A stretch of 64,000 bases of DNA from Cryptomeria japonica (lineage: Eukaryota > Streptophyta > Pinopsida > Cupressales > Cupressaceae), in NCBI RefSeq assembly GCF_030272615.1, contig NC_081408.1:762220673-762284672 (forward strand). Direction: 5' to 3'. The notes below the pieces were generated by a model. It did no database searches. It saw only the letters and a program-made list of their open reading frames with translations, and was not told the origin of the DNA. Made by a program: the position numbers and the translations under genes. This document shows positions 25,257 through 37,378 of this stretch, one piece after another. Within the stretch, counting starts at the first letter, position 1; each line of letters opens with the position of its first letter.

Positions 25257-25457
25257 TGTTAGAATAATATTTAAATATTATTACTGTTAATGGTCAATAA
25301 TGTAATTGACTGTTAGACATCTTAAATGTCTACAGTAACAGAGGTAGTTAGAAGTAAGTAGTTAATTAAATATCTACAGTATCTTGTAATTGCTATAAAT
25401 GTATCTCTCTTTCCTCAGTTAATTGAGTCTTTTTTTACGAGTTCATTTTGCTGAACA
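25257..25457 (+). repeat. 5' LTR of copia element
   Basis: TG...CA-ended repeat of 201 bp, paired with 30379-30577. A TATA-like tgctataaatgtatc lies at about 25392-25406, so the U3 promoter sits about 55 bases before the end. Confidence 0.97.
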
Positions 25458-25469
25458 TGGTATCACAGC
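25458..25469 (+). promoter_or_regulatory. Primer binding site of copia element
   Basis: TGGTATCACAGC directly after the LTR. It differs by one base from the TGGTATCAGAGC site complementary to plant initiator tRNA-Met, the usual copia primer. Confidence 0.9.
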
Positions 25470-26321
25470 CTTTTTTAAAAACTCCGCCTAGGGTTTTCCA
25501 GTACGACTCTCTGTTTTTGTGGTTCTGCTTTGGGATTTGTTTTCCCTACCCCACGTCTGTCTTTCTTTACCCCGTGCGATCTGCTTTGCCACGCGACCTG
25601 TCTAAGAACTTGACCTGCGTCGGAACTTCTTCCCGTCGCCTGTATTCATAGTCACGTCGGTTTTTCGGTGGGCTTGGTCTTCTGCATCGTCTTTCTGCTT
25701 GTGTTTTTCGTGAATTTTTTTTTAGCGTGCGACTTCTGGTATTTTTCTTGTGGTGGCACATTTTTACGACGCTATTTTTCCAGACAAAATCGCGTGGCAG
25801 AATATTTCTGCGTTCTGGGTGTCTGCAGACGACACAGATTTTTATTTCGCGTTTTGTGTTGCTTCGCATTTTTCGCGCATGTTTTACCCTCAGTTTGTTT
25901 TCAGCAGCCAGCCATAACGTTTTTCTGATTTTTTATGCACCTAGGGTTTAGCCGACTAGGGTTTCGTCTATAACCCTTTGTTTTCAAGTCGGAGTTAAAA
26001 CCAATTGTAGGATCTTTTTGGGAACTCTCAATTGGGTTGGTCTCATGTTTTTTTGGGTGTCTCGTTTTTTTGTGCCCACATTGGGATCCGTGCCAAAAAT
26101 TTATCTCGATTACATATTCCTTGTGGGTTTTTTCGAGATCTCTTCTGGGTTGTTTTCAATTTTTTTGGGTCTTCTGGATTTTTTTGCCTCGAAATCCGTG
26201 CTAGGGTTTCAATCTGTCTTAAAAATTTGACTTGCCGAATTTCTAAAAACTCTCTATTTTTATCTGCGGGTTTTCATCCCTTGGACTTCGTGCCCTCACC
26301 AGTTCGACCTCGGTGTATGTG
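25470..26321 (+). other. Long untranslated leader of copia element
   Basis: About 850 bases between PBS and the gag ATG with no conserved ORF. T-rich, with several short open frames that show no retroelement motif. Confidence 0.7.
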
Positions 26322-27130
26322 ATGGCATCACTGACGAACATTATGCTCGAAAGCAGCCAGAAGTTCAACGACAGTAACTACAACACCTGGAATTAGCGTA
26401 TCCTGACCATTTTTGAGTACCGGTGTCTTGATGCAATTGTTTTGGGCACGTCTCAATGTTTAGACATTGTTGGAAAAGATCAGGACAAATGGGATGAGCG
26501 CAATCGGGAAGCCGTCATGCTCATTAAACTCTCTGTCACAGATGAGCAGCTACCTCAGGTATCGTCCGACAAAACAATGAAGGAGATCTGGGATCATTTG
26601 AAGAGTCTCTATGAAACCTCTGACAAGAGCAGAGCATTCTTCCTCAAGAATATGCTCTTCACTATCATGATGGATGAGAAAACATCTTTGCAAGATCACT
26701 TGACCAAGATCAAGGACATCCGTGATCAACTTGAGGCGATTGGTCACAAAATGGAAGAAGAAGATATGGTGGTCATTACTTTGAAGAGTCTGCCACGCTC
26801 GTATGAGTATTTCATCGAAACACTCAATATCACTTCCATTGACATCAATTTGAAGTTTCTCGATCTTTCTAACAAGCTTTTACGGCAAGATCGGTGGCGA
26901 CAACAGTTTGGAAGTATTACTAGTTCCACCTCCACCGAGCAAGCGTTCTCTGCCAAATCTTCTGCTAGAAAGGCTTTGGTTCTTCTCAGGACAGCAAGAA
27001 GAAGAAGAACGTTCAATGCAATTATTGTCACAAGTCTGGTCACATGAAGGCCGAGTGTCGAATTCGATTGGCTTTTGAACAAAAGAAGCAGGGAGGGTCT
27101 CAACAAAAGGCAAATGTCGCCGAACACTCC
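26322..27130 (+). pseudogene. Copia gag with zinc knuckle, broken
   Basis: The ATG at 26322 starts a gag frame (FNDSNYNTW near residue 15) that meets a TAG stop at 26394-26396, codon 25. It then runs open to 27047 with the copia gag core (MKEIWDHLKSLYE, then SLQDHLTKIKDIRDQLEAIG). A one-base loss near 26970 (aga-aagg) shifts the frame. The nucleocapsid knuckle CNYCHKSGHMKAEC, a complete CX2CX4HX4C, is then read in the next frame around 27017-27058. Gag would coat the RNA in virus-like particles; with one stop and one shift it is inactive. Confidence 0.92.
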
Positions 27131-27370
27131 GAGCAGAAAGAATCTGCTTTCTATGCTTTTATGGCCAAGAGAACAACAAAACCAGTACACTCTTCTTCTT
27201 GGTATATTGATTCAGGAGCTTTGCGGCATTTTACTCATCATTTGGATTGGTTCACGAAATTTGAACCATTCTCGGATTCAGTATCCTTCGGAGGAGGAGA
27301 AAAGTACACAGTTGCTGTTAAGGGCACTGTCCAGATTCACTGAGGATGTAGAAATTTAATTTTCTTGATG
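27131..27370 (+). pseudogene. Copia protease remnant
   Basis: The frame that carries the zinc knuckle continues into WYIDSGALRHFT, where DSGA is the catalytic aspartate motif of retropepsin, and then DSVSFGGGEKYTVAVKG. A TGA at 27341-27343 ends it. Downstream text (FLDVYYVPG) continues in another frame, so a frameshift lies near 27345-27365. Confidence 0.9.
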
Positions 27371-28310
27371 TCTACTATGTTCCAGGCATGGAACATAATC
27401 TCCTCTTCGTCAGTCAGATCATGAGACATTCTCCTCAATTAGATGTTATCTTCAGTTCGTACATCTGCAACATTGTTGATAGGGAGACTCGTACTAAATC
27501 GCTATGGGACTTGAGGATCATGGTTTGTATAGACTTGCTGTTTCCGGTGATTCTCGGGAGCATGCTTTGGTTGCTAGGAGTACATCCATCAGAACACTTT
27601 GGCATCAGCTTTATGGGCACTTAAACGTGCACTATCTCTCTCAGTTATATCTAGAGGGTTTGGTTGCTGGTCTACCTGAGATCCAACCTCAAAATCATGG
27701 AGTTTGTGCAGCCTGTCAAGCTGGGAAGCAGCATCGGACACCATTCTTGGATAGTGATTCTTGGTGAGCCTCCAAGGTCCTTTAGTTGGTTCACGCTGAT
27801 GTATGTGGGCCAATGAATACACCTTCTGTCACTGGTTGTAGGTACTTATTATTTGTTGATGATTTCAGTCGAAAAGTGTGGGTGTATTTTCTGAGAAATA
27901 AATCAGACGTGTTCAATACATTTCAGCAGTTTAAGGCCTTAGTTGAGAAAGAATCCAGTTCTCAGATTGTCACTCTAAGGTCAGATAATGGGGGGGAGTT
28001 TTGTTCCAATGACTTCTCTACATTTTGTGCTACACATGGCATTAAACGATAACTCACCACACCATACACCCCTCAGCAGAATGGTGTAGTTGAACGTAGA
28101 AATCACACCATTATTGAAATGGCTCGTTCTATGATAGAACATAGAAATGTTCCTAAGAAATACTGGGCTGAAGCAGTTTACACTGCAATCTATCTGTAAA
28201 TCGGTCACCTACACATGCCATTAAGAAGATGACTCCTGAAGAAGCCTGGTTAGGATGCAAGCCTAAAGTGGGCCATTTGAAAGTCTTCGGTTCTATGGCT
28301 CGTGTATGGA
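27371..28310 (+). pseudogene. Copia integrase, broken
   Basis: It starts with the pre-integrase zinc region (LWHQLYGHLNVHYLSQL, then CAACQAGKQHRTPF). The catalytic core follows with Asp in VHADVCGPM, Asp in TLRSDNGGEF and Glu in QQNGVVERRN, the D,D-35-E triad. A frameshift lies near 27500. There are stops at 27765 and 27781, at 28050, and near 28197, the last accompanied by another frame change. The C-terminal part (MTPEEAWLGCKPKVGHLKVFG) is in frame with the RT ORF. All catalytic residues are still visible but no continuous protein is possible. Confidence 0.92.
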
Positions 28311-29107
28311 TTCCACATGCTAAGCGTGCTAAGCTGGATTCAAAGAGCCAAACACTTATGTTTACTGGTTACAGCGACAACCACAAGGCCTATAGGTTGA
28401 TTGATGTAGAGACAAATCGTCTCATTTTCAGTCGTGATGTTGTGGTTGATGAGACTACTAGTCCATTCATGCCTTCTACTACTCCTAGTCCTACAACTCA
28501 ATCTGTGCAAACTCCTGATGTTGGTGTTCGTCTTCCTCTTGGTTCCCATGATAGGAGGGCTTTAGAGCATTCAGACTCTGAAGATGAGGAATCTACCGAT
28601 CCAACACCACCTGATTTTCCACAGGATTTGCATCCAGATGACTTTGTTCTAGAAACTCCAGGGGATGTTGTTCCTCCAATCCTAGATGTTGGTACTTCTA
28701 CCCTCAGGCCTAAATGGTGGGCCAAGACTATCGAAGATCTTCATGATGATGAGCTTATTGAGGGCAGATCCACTCACAGAAAGAGACAACAACAAAATAC
28801 AGTCAACTTTGCACTTATGGCCAACATCCACAACATTCATGAGCCCCAGACATATTCCGACGCTAAAGGCATTCCCGAGTGGGAAAAGGCTATGGAGACG
28901 GAATACCATAGTCTTCTGAAGAATAACACTTGGGTTCTTTCTGATTTGCCTCCTGGGAAGAAACCTATCAGTTGTAAATGGGTTTACAAAGTCAAGTATC
29001 ATGCAGAGGGTATTTTGGATAAGTATAAGGCCAGATTGGTTGCTCGGGATTTACACAGCGGGAGGGCATTGACTACGAGGAGACCTTTGCTCCTACTGCC
29101 AAGATGA
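28229..29107 (+). pseudogene. Copia integrase C-terminus and start of RT
   Basis: A 292-codon open frame. Residues 1-75 are the integrase C-terminal region (PEEAWLGCKPKVGHLKVFGS), and residues 75-190 are a low-complexity Thr/Pro/Asp linker. From about 215 it enters reverse transcriptase (WEKAMETEYHSLLKNNTWVL, then CKWVYKVKY and DKYKARLVAR). A frameshift near 29055 takes it out of frame; the RT continues in the frame of the next ORF. Confidence 0.9.
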
Positions 29108-30384
29108 GTACAATTCGTCTTCTCGCCATTGCAGCTCAGTTTGGATGGAAACTTCATCAGATGGATGTTAAGAGTGCATTCCTCAATGGTGACTTGCAAG
29201 AAGAAGTTTATATGACTCAACCTCCTGGCTTCAAGGTTCCTGGTAAGGAACATCAGGTTTGCAAATTGGTAAAAGCCCTCTATGGCCTGAAGCAAGCCCC
29301 TCGGGCTTGGTACTTCAAGATTGATCAGTATTTGTTTGAACGTGGTTTTCAGCGCAGTCCCTCTGACACTAATCTGTACGTCAAATTTTCTTGTGATGAG
29401 ATCCTTTTTCTTGTTGTCTACGTGGATGACTTGATCATTATTGGAAATTCAGCACATTTGATTGCCGCAATCAAACAGGACTTGTGCCAAGCTTTTGACA
29501 TGACAGATTTGGGTCTTCTCCATTATTGCTTAGGTGTTGAAGTGTGGCAGACTGATGAGAGTATCTTTATTTCACAGTCCAAGTATGCCCACAGTTTGCT
29601 GGATAAGTTTCGAATGCAGGATTGTAACCTTGCTTCCACACCTATGGAGAAAGGGCTAAAGTTATCAGCCAAGTCTGATTCACCTCCAGTTGATGAAACT
29701 AAATTCAGGCAACTAGTAGGCAGCCTTATCTACCTTACTGCCACTAGACCTGACATCAGTTTTGCTGTCAGCTACATCTCTCGCTCCATGATAGCTCCAA
29801 AAGCTGATCATTGGATTGCAGCGAAGCGAGTACTGCGATATGTGAAAGGCACTTCAGACTATGGCATTCTATATAGCAGGTGCAGCGATCCAAAGCTGAT
29901 TGGTGATACTAACTCAGACTGGGCAAGATCAATGGATGACAAAAAACCCACTTCTGGGTACGTATTCAGTTTGGGTATTGGTTCCGTCACTTGGAGCAGC
30001 AAGAAGCAACAGGCCATGGCTCTCTCCTTGATCAAAGCTGAATACCGGGGAACAATCAAGGCCGCATGTGAGGTAGTTTGGCTCCGAAGGATGCTCTCTG
30101 ACATGCATATGCCAAAGATAGGTCCTTCTCCCTTGTATACTGATAATCGAGGGGTGCTCAAACTGGCCAAAAATCCAGTCTTCCATGAACGTACCAAGCA
30201 TGTCGAGCTTCATTGTCATTACATCTGCAAGCTGGTAGAAGACAGATCAGTTCAGTTGCAGTATGTTTCGATAGCGGATCAGACTGCGGATATTCTCACC
30301 AAGTCTCTGAGCCCGGATAAATTTGTAAAATTCAGGGGGCAACTTGGTGTTTTTGACAGATTGACCATTAAGGGAGTGTGTTAG
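29058..30384 (+). pseudogene. Copia reverse transcriptase and RNase H, long open frame
   Basis: A 426-codon uninterrupted ORF from 29104. RT motifs: QMDVKSAFLNGDL, KALYGLKQAPRAWY and the catalytic YVDD at about residue 107 (VVYVDDLIII). Then CLGVEV, TRPDISFAVSY and RNase H blocks (DTNSDWARSMDDKKPTSGY, KQQAMALSLIKAEYRGTIKA, TKHVELHCHYI, DILTKSL). The segment missing at its N-terminus is in the previous ORF, one frameshift away. The stop codon TAG falls on bases 4-6 of the 3' LTR. This is the best-preserved retroelement ORF in the window. Confidence 0.93.
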
Positions 30385-30577
30385 AATAATATTTAAATAT
30401 TATTAGTGTTAATGGTCAATAATGTAATTGACTGTTAGACATCTTAAATATCTATAGTAACAGGTAGTTAGAAGTAGGTAGTTAATTAAATATCTACAGT
30501 ATCTTGTAATTCCTATAAATGTATCTCTCTTTCCTCAGTTAATTGAGTCTTTTTTTACCAGTTCATTTTGCTGAACA
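30379..30577 (+). repeat. 3' LTR of copia element
   Basis: 199 bp, paired with 25257-25457. A short purine run (aagggagtg, 30370-30378) precedes it as the likely polypurine tract. Confidence 0.97.
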
Positions 30578-30582
30578 GTCAA

Positions 30583-31656
30583 AGTGTAGTCTGCTTGATT
30601 TATCGATACAAAGTTCCTTGCTATTGTATTGTTCTTTAAATTTCCAACATGATTCAAATGAGTAGAACAAAAAAATATTGTGGGAATTAATTAATTTTGG
30701 CACCTCGACTTGTCAAGGTTACAACTCTTAGCTCCTCAGCAAAAAAAGAACTAATTTGATGTGTTGGAAAGGTCTCAAAGTAAGGTGCTTGGTGTGTAGC
30801 CTTTAGTACCACACTTGGGTACTTGAAGAATGTCTCGAGGATCAATTCTGCTTCAAAAACCTTAGAAAAAACAAATTAGGAAAACATAGAAAATAGTGAT
30901 TAATATTTTGGTATTTTTCAGATCTGCCTTGGAACTGTTACCTGGATATCACTCAAATCACAAGGAATATAAAAGGCATTTAAAAGTAACCTTTTTTATT
31001 TCATCCAATTTCTACCAATCATTTTCATATCCCTCCCCTGTGTGACAAGGTTTGTGTTCATTTTTTTTGAGTTCGACAAAGATAAACTCGGATTAAATTC
31101 AACAAAGATAAGATTTGCCAAAAAATATATTTGTGATTAAATTTGAATATTGTAAATATAATCTGAATATTATAATTATATCAAATTAAAATAATAAAAA
31201 ATTAATATATTTGTTAAAAATTAAATAATATAATATTAAATAAAAATATTAAAAATATAAATAAATTTAAACATTGTAATATCAATTACAAAAATTTTAA
31301 ATTAAATATTTAGAAATATTAGAAGTTAAAAAAATAAAAGCAAAATAAAGACAAAAGCTATATGGTCAAAACAAAACCTAAAGACGCAAACTACACATAA
31401 CGAAATAAACAAAAAATAATGGTAGGTGATGCCCTCCACAGCAAACTATAGTCGTTTGGTGTAGCATCTACCACAACTATTTCTTGTGGGCTTATAGATT
31501 CTTGATGCTTGCCTTAATGCCTAGCTCACATTGAACCTATTTGATAGTCTTTCTATGTGTTGTTACAATTCCCTTTTGCTTTTACAAATCCCCAGCAACA
31601 TTGAACTCACCGTAGGCTTAATGGTGAACATAAGACAGTTTGGAGTTTAGATTCTA
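30583..31656. other. Non-coding spacer with AT-rich repeat
   Basis: No gene seen. From about 31040 the text gtgtgacaaggtttgtgttc starts an AT-rich stretch to about 31400. It resembles the ends of the AT-rich element at 14110 and of the repeats ending near 47345 and 49625. Tandem A/B-box-like motifs at 31613-31624 and 31642-31654 may be a SINE fragment. Confidence 0.5.
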
Positions 31657-32870
31657 CAAGATCGAGTGACTACCACCTCATTTCTAAATATATTTTTACA
31701 ACAAAAACCTTAGTCCCTTGCCATACAGATTTCACGGTGAACGGAAATGATTTTTATGTTTTTTTTTTTAAACTTGTTGTATTCATGGAATAAGTTTGGC
31801 TAACCCAATGACAAAGCCTCTCACCATGTTGTGAGCTAACATCTCCTAGATTAGTTGTTTCTTATTTGGTTTTATCTTCACAAAAAATATTTGGAGTTAT
31901 TGGTTCAACCCCACAAGCCTAGCAATCACTTGCAAGCTAAAAACCTGTCTCAAGATCGAGTGACTACCACCTCATTTCTAAATATATTTTTACAACAAAA
32001 ACCTTAGTCCCTTGCCATGCAGATTTCATGGTGAACTGAAATGATTTTTATGTTTTTTTTTAAACTTGTTGTATTCATGGATTAAGTTTGGCTAACCCAA
32101 TGACAAAGCCTCTCACCATGTTGTGAGCTAACATCTCCTAGATTAGTTGTTTCTTATTTGGTTTTATCTTCACAAAAAATATTTGGAGTTATTGGTTCAA
32201 CCCCACAAGCCTAGCAATCACTTGCAAGCTAAAAACCTGTCTCAAGATCGAGTGACTACCACCTCATTTCTAAATATATTTTTACAACAAAAACCTTAGT
32301 CCCTTGCCATACAGATTTCATGGTGAACTGAAACGATTTTTATGTTTTTTTTAAACTACTTGTATTCATGGATTAAGTTTGGCTAACCTAATGACAAAGC
32401 CTCTCACCATGTTGTGAGCTAACATCTCCTAGATTAGTTGTTTCTTATTTGGTTTTATCTTCACAAAAAATATTTGGAGTTATTGGTTCAACCCCACAAG
32501 CCTAGCAATCACTTGCAAGCTAAAAACCTGTCTCAAATGGAGATCAAGCAAGACAAAAACCTGTCTCAAGATCGAGTGACTACCACCTCATTTCTAAATA
32601 TATTTTTACAACAAAAACCTTAGTCCCTTGCCATACAGATTTCATGGTGAACTGAAACGATTTTTATGTTTTTTTTTAAACTACTTGTATTCATGGATTA
32701 AGTTTGGCTAACCTAATGACAAAGCCTCTCACCATGTTGTGAGCTAACATCTCCTAGATTAGTTGTTTCTTATTTGGTTTTATCTTCACAAAAAATATTT
32801 GGAGTTATTGGTTCAACCCCACAAGCCTAGCAATCACTTGCAAGCTAAAAACCTGTCTCAAATGGAGATC
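31657..32870. repeat. Four tandem units of about 292-324 bp spanning an LTR/flank junction
   Basis: Units start with caagatcgagtgactaccac at 31657, 31951, 32243 and 32567. Each includes about 230 bases of flank, the AAATA target duplication and about 70 bases of the end of the adjoining copia LTR (ggagttattggttcaaccc to aaacctgtct). The third unit has an extra 32-base internal duplication (atggagatcaagcaagac region). The fourth runs on into the full LTR. So the tandem array arose after the copia element inserted. Confidence 0.9.
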
Positions 32871-33167
32871 AAGCAAGACAGATTTGCTAAACAACTTGAG
32901 AATTGTACTGATACACAAAAGATTATGGTTACAATGAACGAATGAATTTTTATAGAAAAGATATTGCAACCCTAGATCTAAACCTTGAGGAAGATTAAAT
33001 TAGCTAGTGCCAAATGTCCACATCATATTCAATGAGACAATGAGCTATTATTAGCCTAATATAATGAAAGGAAAAACAACCCTTAGTTGAACTTAAGTGA
33101 ATAAAGTAGTAAGTACCTAATTAGATAATTAATTAGGTGATATCCTAATTACTCTAACGCCCTCCTT

Positions 33168-35053
33168 AAGAGTAACTTAGGGAGAATCTAGAAAGCTAAT
33201 TGTAATGTCTCCTTTCTAGCACACGTTATATGATGTTGTCTATAGCCTATTTCTCCATGGTACCGTAGGCTAACCAAGACATTTAAGGGATCTTGAGAAT
33301 ATTTGGCCTAGGTAGTTTCAGTTGAAGGTGATTCTGATGTGTTTTTTGAGATACTATTTATAGTAAGTCAGCTAGACCATGTTTGGAATCTGGATTGACA
33401 GTGAACTCATAAATAATATCCTGATGATGATAGTTTTTGTTTTTTGATTGGAGTTTTAATAATCATTTGCGATTATTAATTTATTTATCAATAAAGTTAA
33501 ATTAAATATTTAACTCTATTAATGTGGGACTTAAGTAAAGGGAAAAGCTATTTAAAAGTTAAAAGTTCCCTTTCACTAGAAGTACATGGAGACTTGAATA
33601 TTAAAAGGGAAGTGTTTATTTAATCCCACATTGGCTGGAGATGTGTGTGGGCTCTCTTGGAAAATTTATAAAAGACTCTTTAAGAGTTCTTTTTGGATAT
33701 GTTGGATTGAATAAGGACTTTATGAAATTGTTTGGAGAGTTCATCTTCAAGGGCTTGGAGGACAAAATCCCTCTTTGCTAGCAATTCCTACGCTGTTGGA
33801 AGACACAGTCTAGGAATTTGAGTGGGCTTCAAGGTAAAATCTGACCTATTATTAGCTGTTCGTTTTTATTTGAAGGAGTTGCAGACTTTCTAGGGTGTCA
33901 ATTTGAGAAGTTAGGGAATGCATTTGAATTGGTGTTGCTGTGACTAACTCTACCTAAGCTAGCCGTGCCTATTCACATTTCGTTGAGAGTTTTTGGGAGC
34001 TGTACAAGCTGGAAAGGGGTGCCATACCAATCTGAGACACATTTAGAGGATGCGGTACTTGCTGGAAAAAGCCTGGGAGAGGTTGTGCCAGTCTGAAACC
34101 TTTAGAAGCAATTAGTGCAGGTCTGGAAAAAGTTTGGAACAGGCTGTATAGGTCTGGTATACCATTTGGAAGGGTGCCATACATTCAGAACTCCCCAGTG
34201 TGAGCTGTACTTGCTTGGGTGTATGTCGTACAGGGCTGTGAGGTGGAGACAATGACTTGTGAATGCTGGTAATGTGCCCAGTAAACAATATCAAACCGTA
34301 AGCAGTAAACAATATCAAACCGGAAGCAGTGAATGGGTATGCACCAACATTGTAATGTTTACATTTATAGAAGAAGAAATTCAAGTAATAGTTTACTGTT
34401 AATGATTTCCCAGAACTGTGATGTTTAAATATTACTTGTAACTGGTTCATTATTGTCTGTGAATGAATATCAAGTTTAAAAAATAATATTCAGTGTTATA
34501 TTTGTGATTGCTATTCCTTTCCTAAACCTATTCAAACACAAATAAATCAAGTAACAAATTGAATCAGAAGTTTCAAAAAAATCAATTTGACATATTAGGC
34601 CAGAGGATTGCCTATTACAGTAATGATGAATGGAAGTGTGAGTAGGTCTTGACAACAAGGCTTGATTAGGTACCGATGTACAAACCAATGCAATCTCTCA
34701 TGGAGAAAAAGAGAAAACCTCATGGGAAAAAAATCCTGTCTAAAATAGAGAAAAATAAATTGAAAAGAGTATATGTGACTAAAAATGAAGGACTCAATAT
34801 GACCCCCAAGTATTGAATCAGTCACATAAGTACAATCAATATGCCCCCCATAGGAAAGGAAGAGATGATGTATCCCCCACAAAAAGAAGGAGGTCAAATG
34901 CCAAGAGAGAATGCTTGTAGATGAATGCTGATGATGATCCAAGAGTGGCATATTGTGTTCCTTCCCTTAGGAAGAAATGGATCCAATGGCCAAGGTAGAA
35001 GTAACTCAATGAAAAGAGACAAAGAATATTCTCATGATGTGTGCCATGGAAGA
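33168..35053. other. Interior of copia A without recognisable genes
   Basis: No copia domain visible. It contains ttaatgtgggacttaa (about 33519) and an inverted relative, tttaatcccacattgg (about 33619), a pair often seen at ends of small plant repeats, so an unrelated insertion may sit here. Short ORFs near 33969-34951 show no domain. Confidence 0.4.
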
Positions 35054-36807
35054 CTACTCAATTGTCCACATGTCTAAATCAAAAGATGCGAAATCAAATG
35101 AAGCAAATCCAAACAACTGTGAAGATACCTGAAGACCAACCTTTGAAAGTGCTAATGAGGAGATGATAGGAATGTTGGAGTTACCATCAAAGAGGAAGTG
35201 AAGATACTCAAGAATGTCCCCAATGTCTACAATGTGTGACTTAACAAATAACCCTACAATATCTAGCAAGAAGGCATCCCACAATGCTGAAAGTGGAAGG
35301 GAACTATAATCCTGTTGAACTAAGTTGATCTCTGAAGAAACAGGATGTGAAGGTGGAGGCTCAACACAAGTGTTGGGAATTAAGGTGGATGATGGAAGCA
35401 CACATAGGTTTAAGTGACAAAGCGTGTCTTTAGATACTTTATCCCCTCTAGATGCATGAGAGTGTGGACTAGTCAATGGAATTGCAAGCTTGTTAGGAGC
35501 AAAACGGGAGAACTCATAATTAGGATGCATGATCAACACTGCCAATTGCAATGAGCTCTCTACTATGCAGATCATTGATGAACATTGAATCAAGTGTGAG
35601 CTCTACTATCTTGCCTTTCCTATTGTGAGTAATTTGGTAGATGGAAAGGAGGTTGAAAGATAGTGGACACAAAGGACATCATTAAATGTGCCATCGTTAA
35701 CCTCTATAGACCCTCCCCTAGTAACACTCGTGTAAGTTATATTACGCATCAAAATGTGTGGTAAAGTACAATGCTTGAAAAAAGAGAACGTACCCATGGA
35801 TGATGCCAAATGATGAGAGGCTCTTGAATGACGAGGCTATTTGTTGGATTGAAGATGTGTCGACACAGAGAGCATGGCCTTTTATCTTGTCTTCGATAGT
35901 TGCCATAGAAGTTGATCCGATGTGTGTAGGTATTGAAGTAGTATAAGAGGATGAACTAGATGAAGGTGGCTGAATATCATTTTTTCAAAGAAGATGCTTT
36001 AGCTCATATATTTTTTTTGCGTAACGATGATGCTCATCATGTTCCGTCTTGGTAGAATATGTACACTTCGGCTTATTCTTCTTAGATGAAGACCTGGAGG
36101 AGGAAGAAGAATTCGATGAATCCTGTGCATGAGACTTTGTAGCTGGTTGATTAGAAGGGGAATCTTTGATTGGGAACCAAAAAGTAAATCAAGCTGAGTC
36201 AACTTTGCTTGTTCTTGTGTCAAGCGTTCACAAAACACCTCAAAAGAAGGAAGAGTGGAGGCATCACCCAAAGCATCCATAGTAGAATTAATTATAGAAG
36301 CAAAGATTTAGAAGGGGTCTCAAAGCTTCAATAGAATAAAAGAGATACACTCTTTGTTAGTCTTCTCCTTGCTACAACAATGTATAAGTGATCTGATGGA
36401 TTTGAATTTCTCTAGATTGTCTGCAATGGAGGTGAAGGAATCAGGTACCAAAGATGTCAAATTTGAACTACAGGGAACTCATTAATACCACCAAAAAGCT
36501 CTTGAATTTTGAGCTACATAGCGTGAGGAATGTTGCAAGAATCAATATGGATCAAGAGACTGTTTGAAACATGCAGTGCAATTAATCCCATAATTGTATC
36601 TATTTTTTTTGGATTTTTCAAATTGCCTAGGGCCATATTTATGTTTCTATACAACCAGGTATGGTCGTATGGGTCTCCATAGAATTGCATGCCCAACAAA
36701 TTTTCGTCCCAAATTTTCCAGTGACAAAATTTGGTATTTAGATAGGTAATTATAGGGTTTTTGGCCATTGTGAATGTGATGGCGAGGTCCATTTCATTAC
36801 ATAACAC
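35054..36807 (-). pseudogene. Copia gag-protease remnant of element A
   Basis: Minus-strand fragments in order. 36807-36514 (97 aa) gives the N-terminal gag with WKIWDENLLG and a DPYDHTW block. 36280-35999 gives the later gag with LPSFEVFCERLTQEQAKL. A degraded knuckle follows (KCTYSTKTEHDEHH, second Cys lost). 35809-35606 gives the protease region with TRGGSIEVNDGTFNDVLCVHYLS, the strand after the DSGA site in copia proteases. 35593-35054 is an open 179-codon frame of uncertain identity that would precede the integrase. All are separated by stops or frameshifts. Confidence 0.7.
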
Positions 36808-37378
36808 ATTTTTTTTGTTGACCCTTGGTACTTGTCCTCAATAAAAGGTCCCAAAACATCAATTGTTTAGATTTTGATAAAAAGACAACCGATTTGCTCA
36901 AAACGCACCAAAAATTTGCTCAAAGTCGCATCTCTCAAAATTTGAATAGGAACTTGTAGATCTGGAGCTGTGATACTATGTTGGGTTTATTGGTTCAATC
37001 CCACAAGCCCAACAATTAGGTGCAAGCAAAACACCTCTCACAAATGGAGATCAAGCAAGATAGATTTGCTTAACAACCTGAGAATTGTATTGATGCGCAA
37101 AAGATTATAGTTACAAAGAATGAATGAATCCTTATAGAAAGGATAATGTAATCCTAGATCTAAATCCCTGGGGAAGATTAAATTAGGTAGTGCCAAGTTT
37201 CCACATCATATTGAATGAGACAACATGAGCTATTATTAGCCTAATCTAATAAAAGGAAAAGCACTCCTAACTCCTTAGTTTAGCTTAAGTGGATAAAGTA
37301 ATAAGGACCTAACTAGATAATTAATTAGGGAATATCCTTTAACAAAATAAACTAAGCTTTCTCAAATGTCGTGTGACT

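Larger units (their letters stand above)
25257..30577 (+). mobile_element. Complete Ty1/copia element, 5321 bp, mutated
   Basis: LTRs of 201 bp (25257-25457) and 199 bp (30379-30577) start TGTTAG and end GAACA. The same 5-bp target duplication, GTCAA, sits at 25252-25256 and 30578-30582. The PBS follows the left LTR directly. The gene order is gag, protease, integrase, RT, RNase H, which is the copia order. By eye the LTRs differ at six bases plus a 2-base indel, about 3%, so it is the youngest LTR element in the window. Stops and frameshifts in gag, protease and integrase make it non-autonomous. Confidence 0.97.
32798..37344 (-). mobile_element. Old Ty1/copia element A
   Basis: Direct repeats of about 360 bp (32798-33159 and 36979-37344) are the LTRs; many differences, estimated by eye at about 15%, show that it is old. 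AAATA occurs on both outer sides (32793-32797 and 37345-37349) as the target duplication. On the minus strand the LTR at 37344-36979 is followed by a PBS-like TAGTATCACAGC (36978-36967). The other LTR is preceded by the purine tract AAGGAGGG (33167-33160). Gag and protease remnants lie at 36807-35054; no RT is seen, so internal deletion is likely. Confidence 0.85.
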
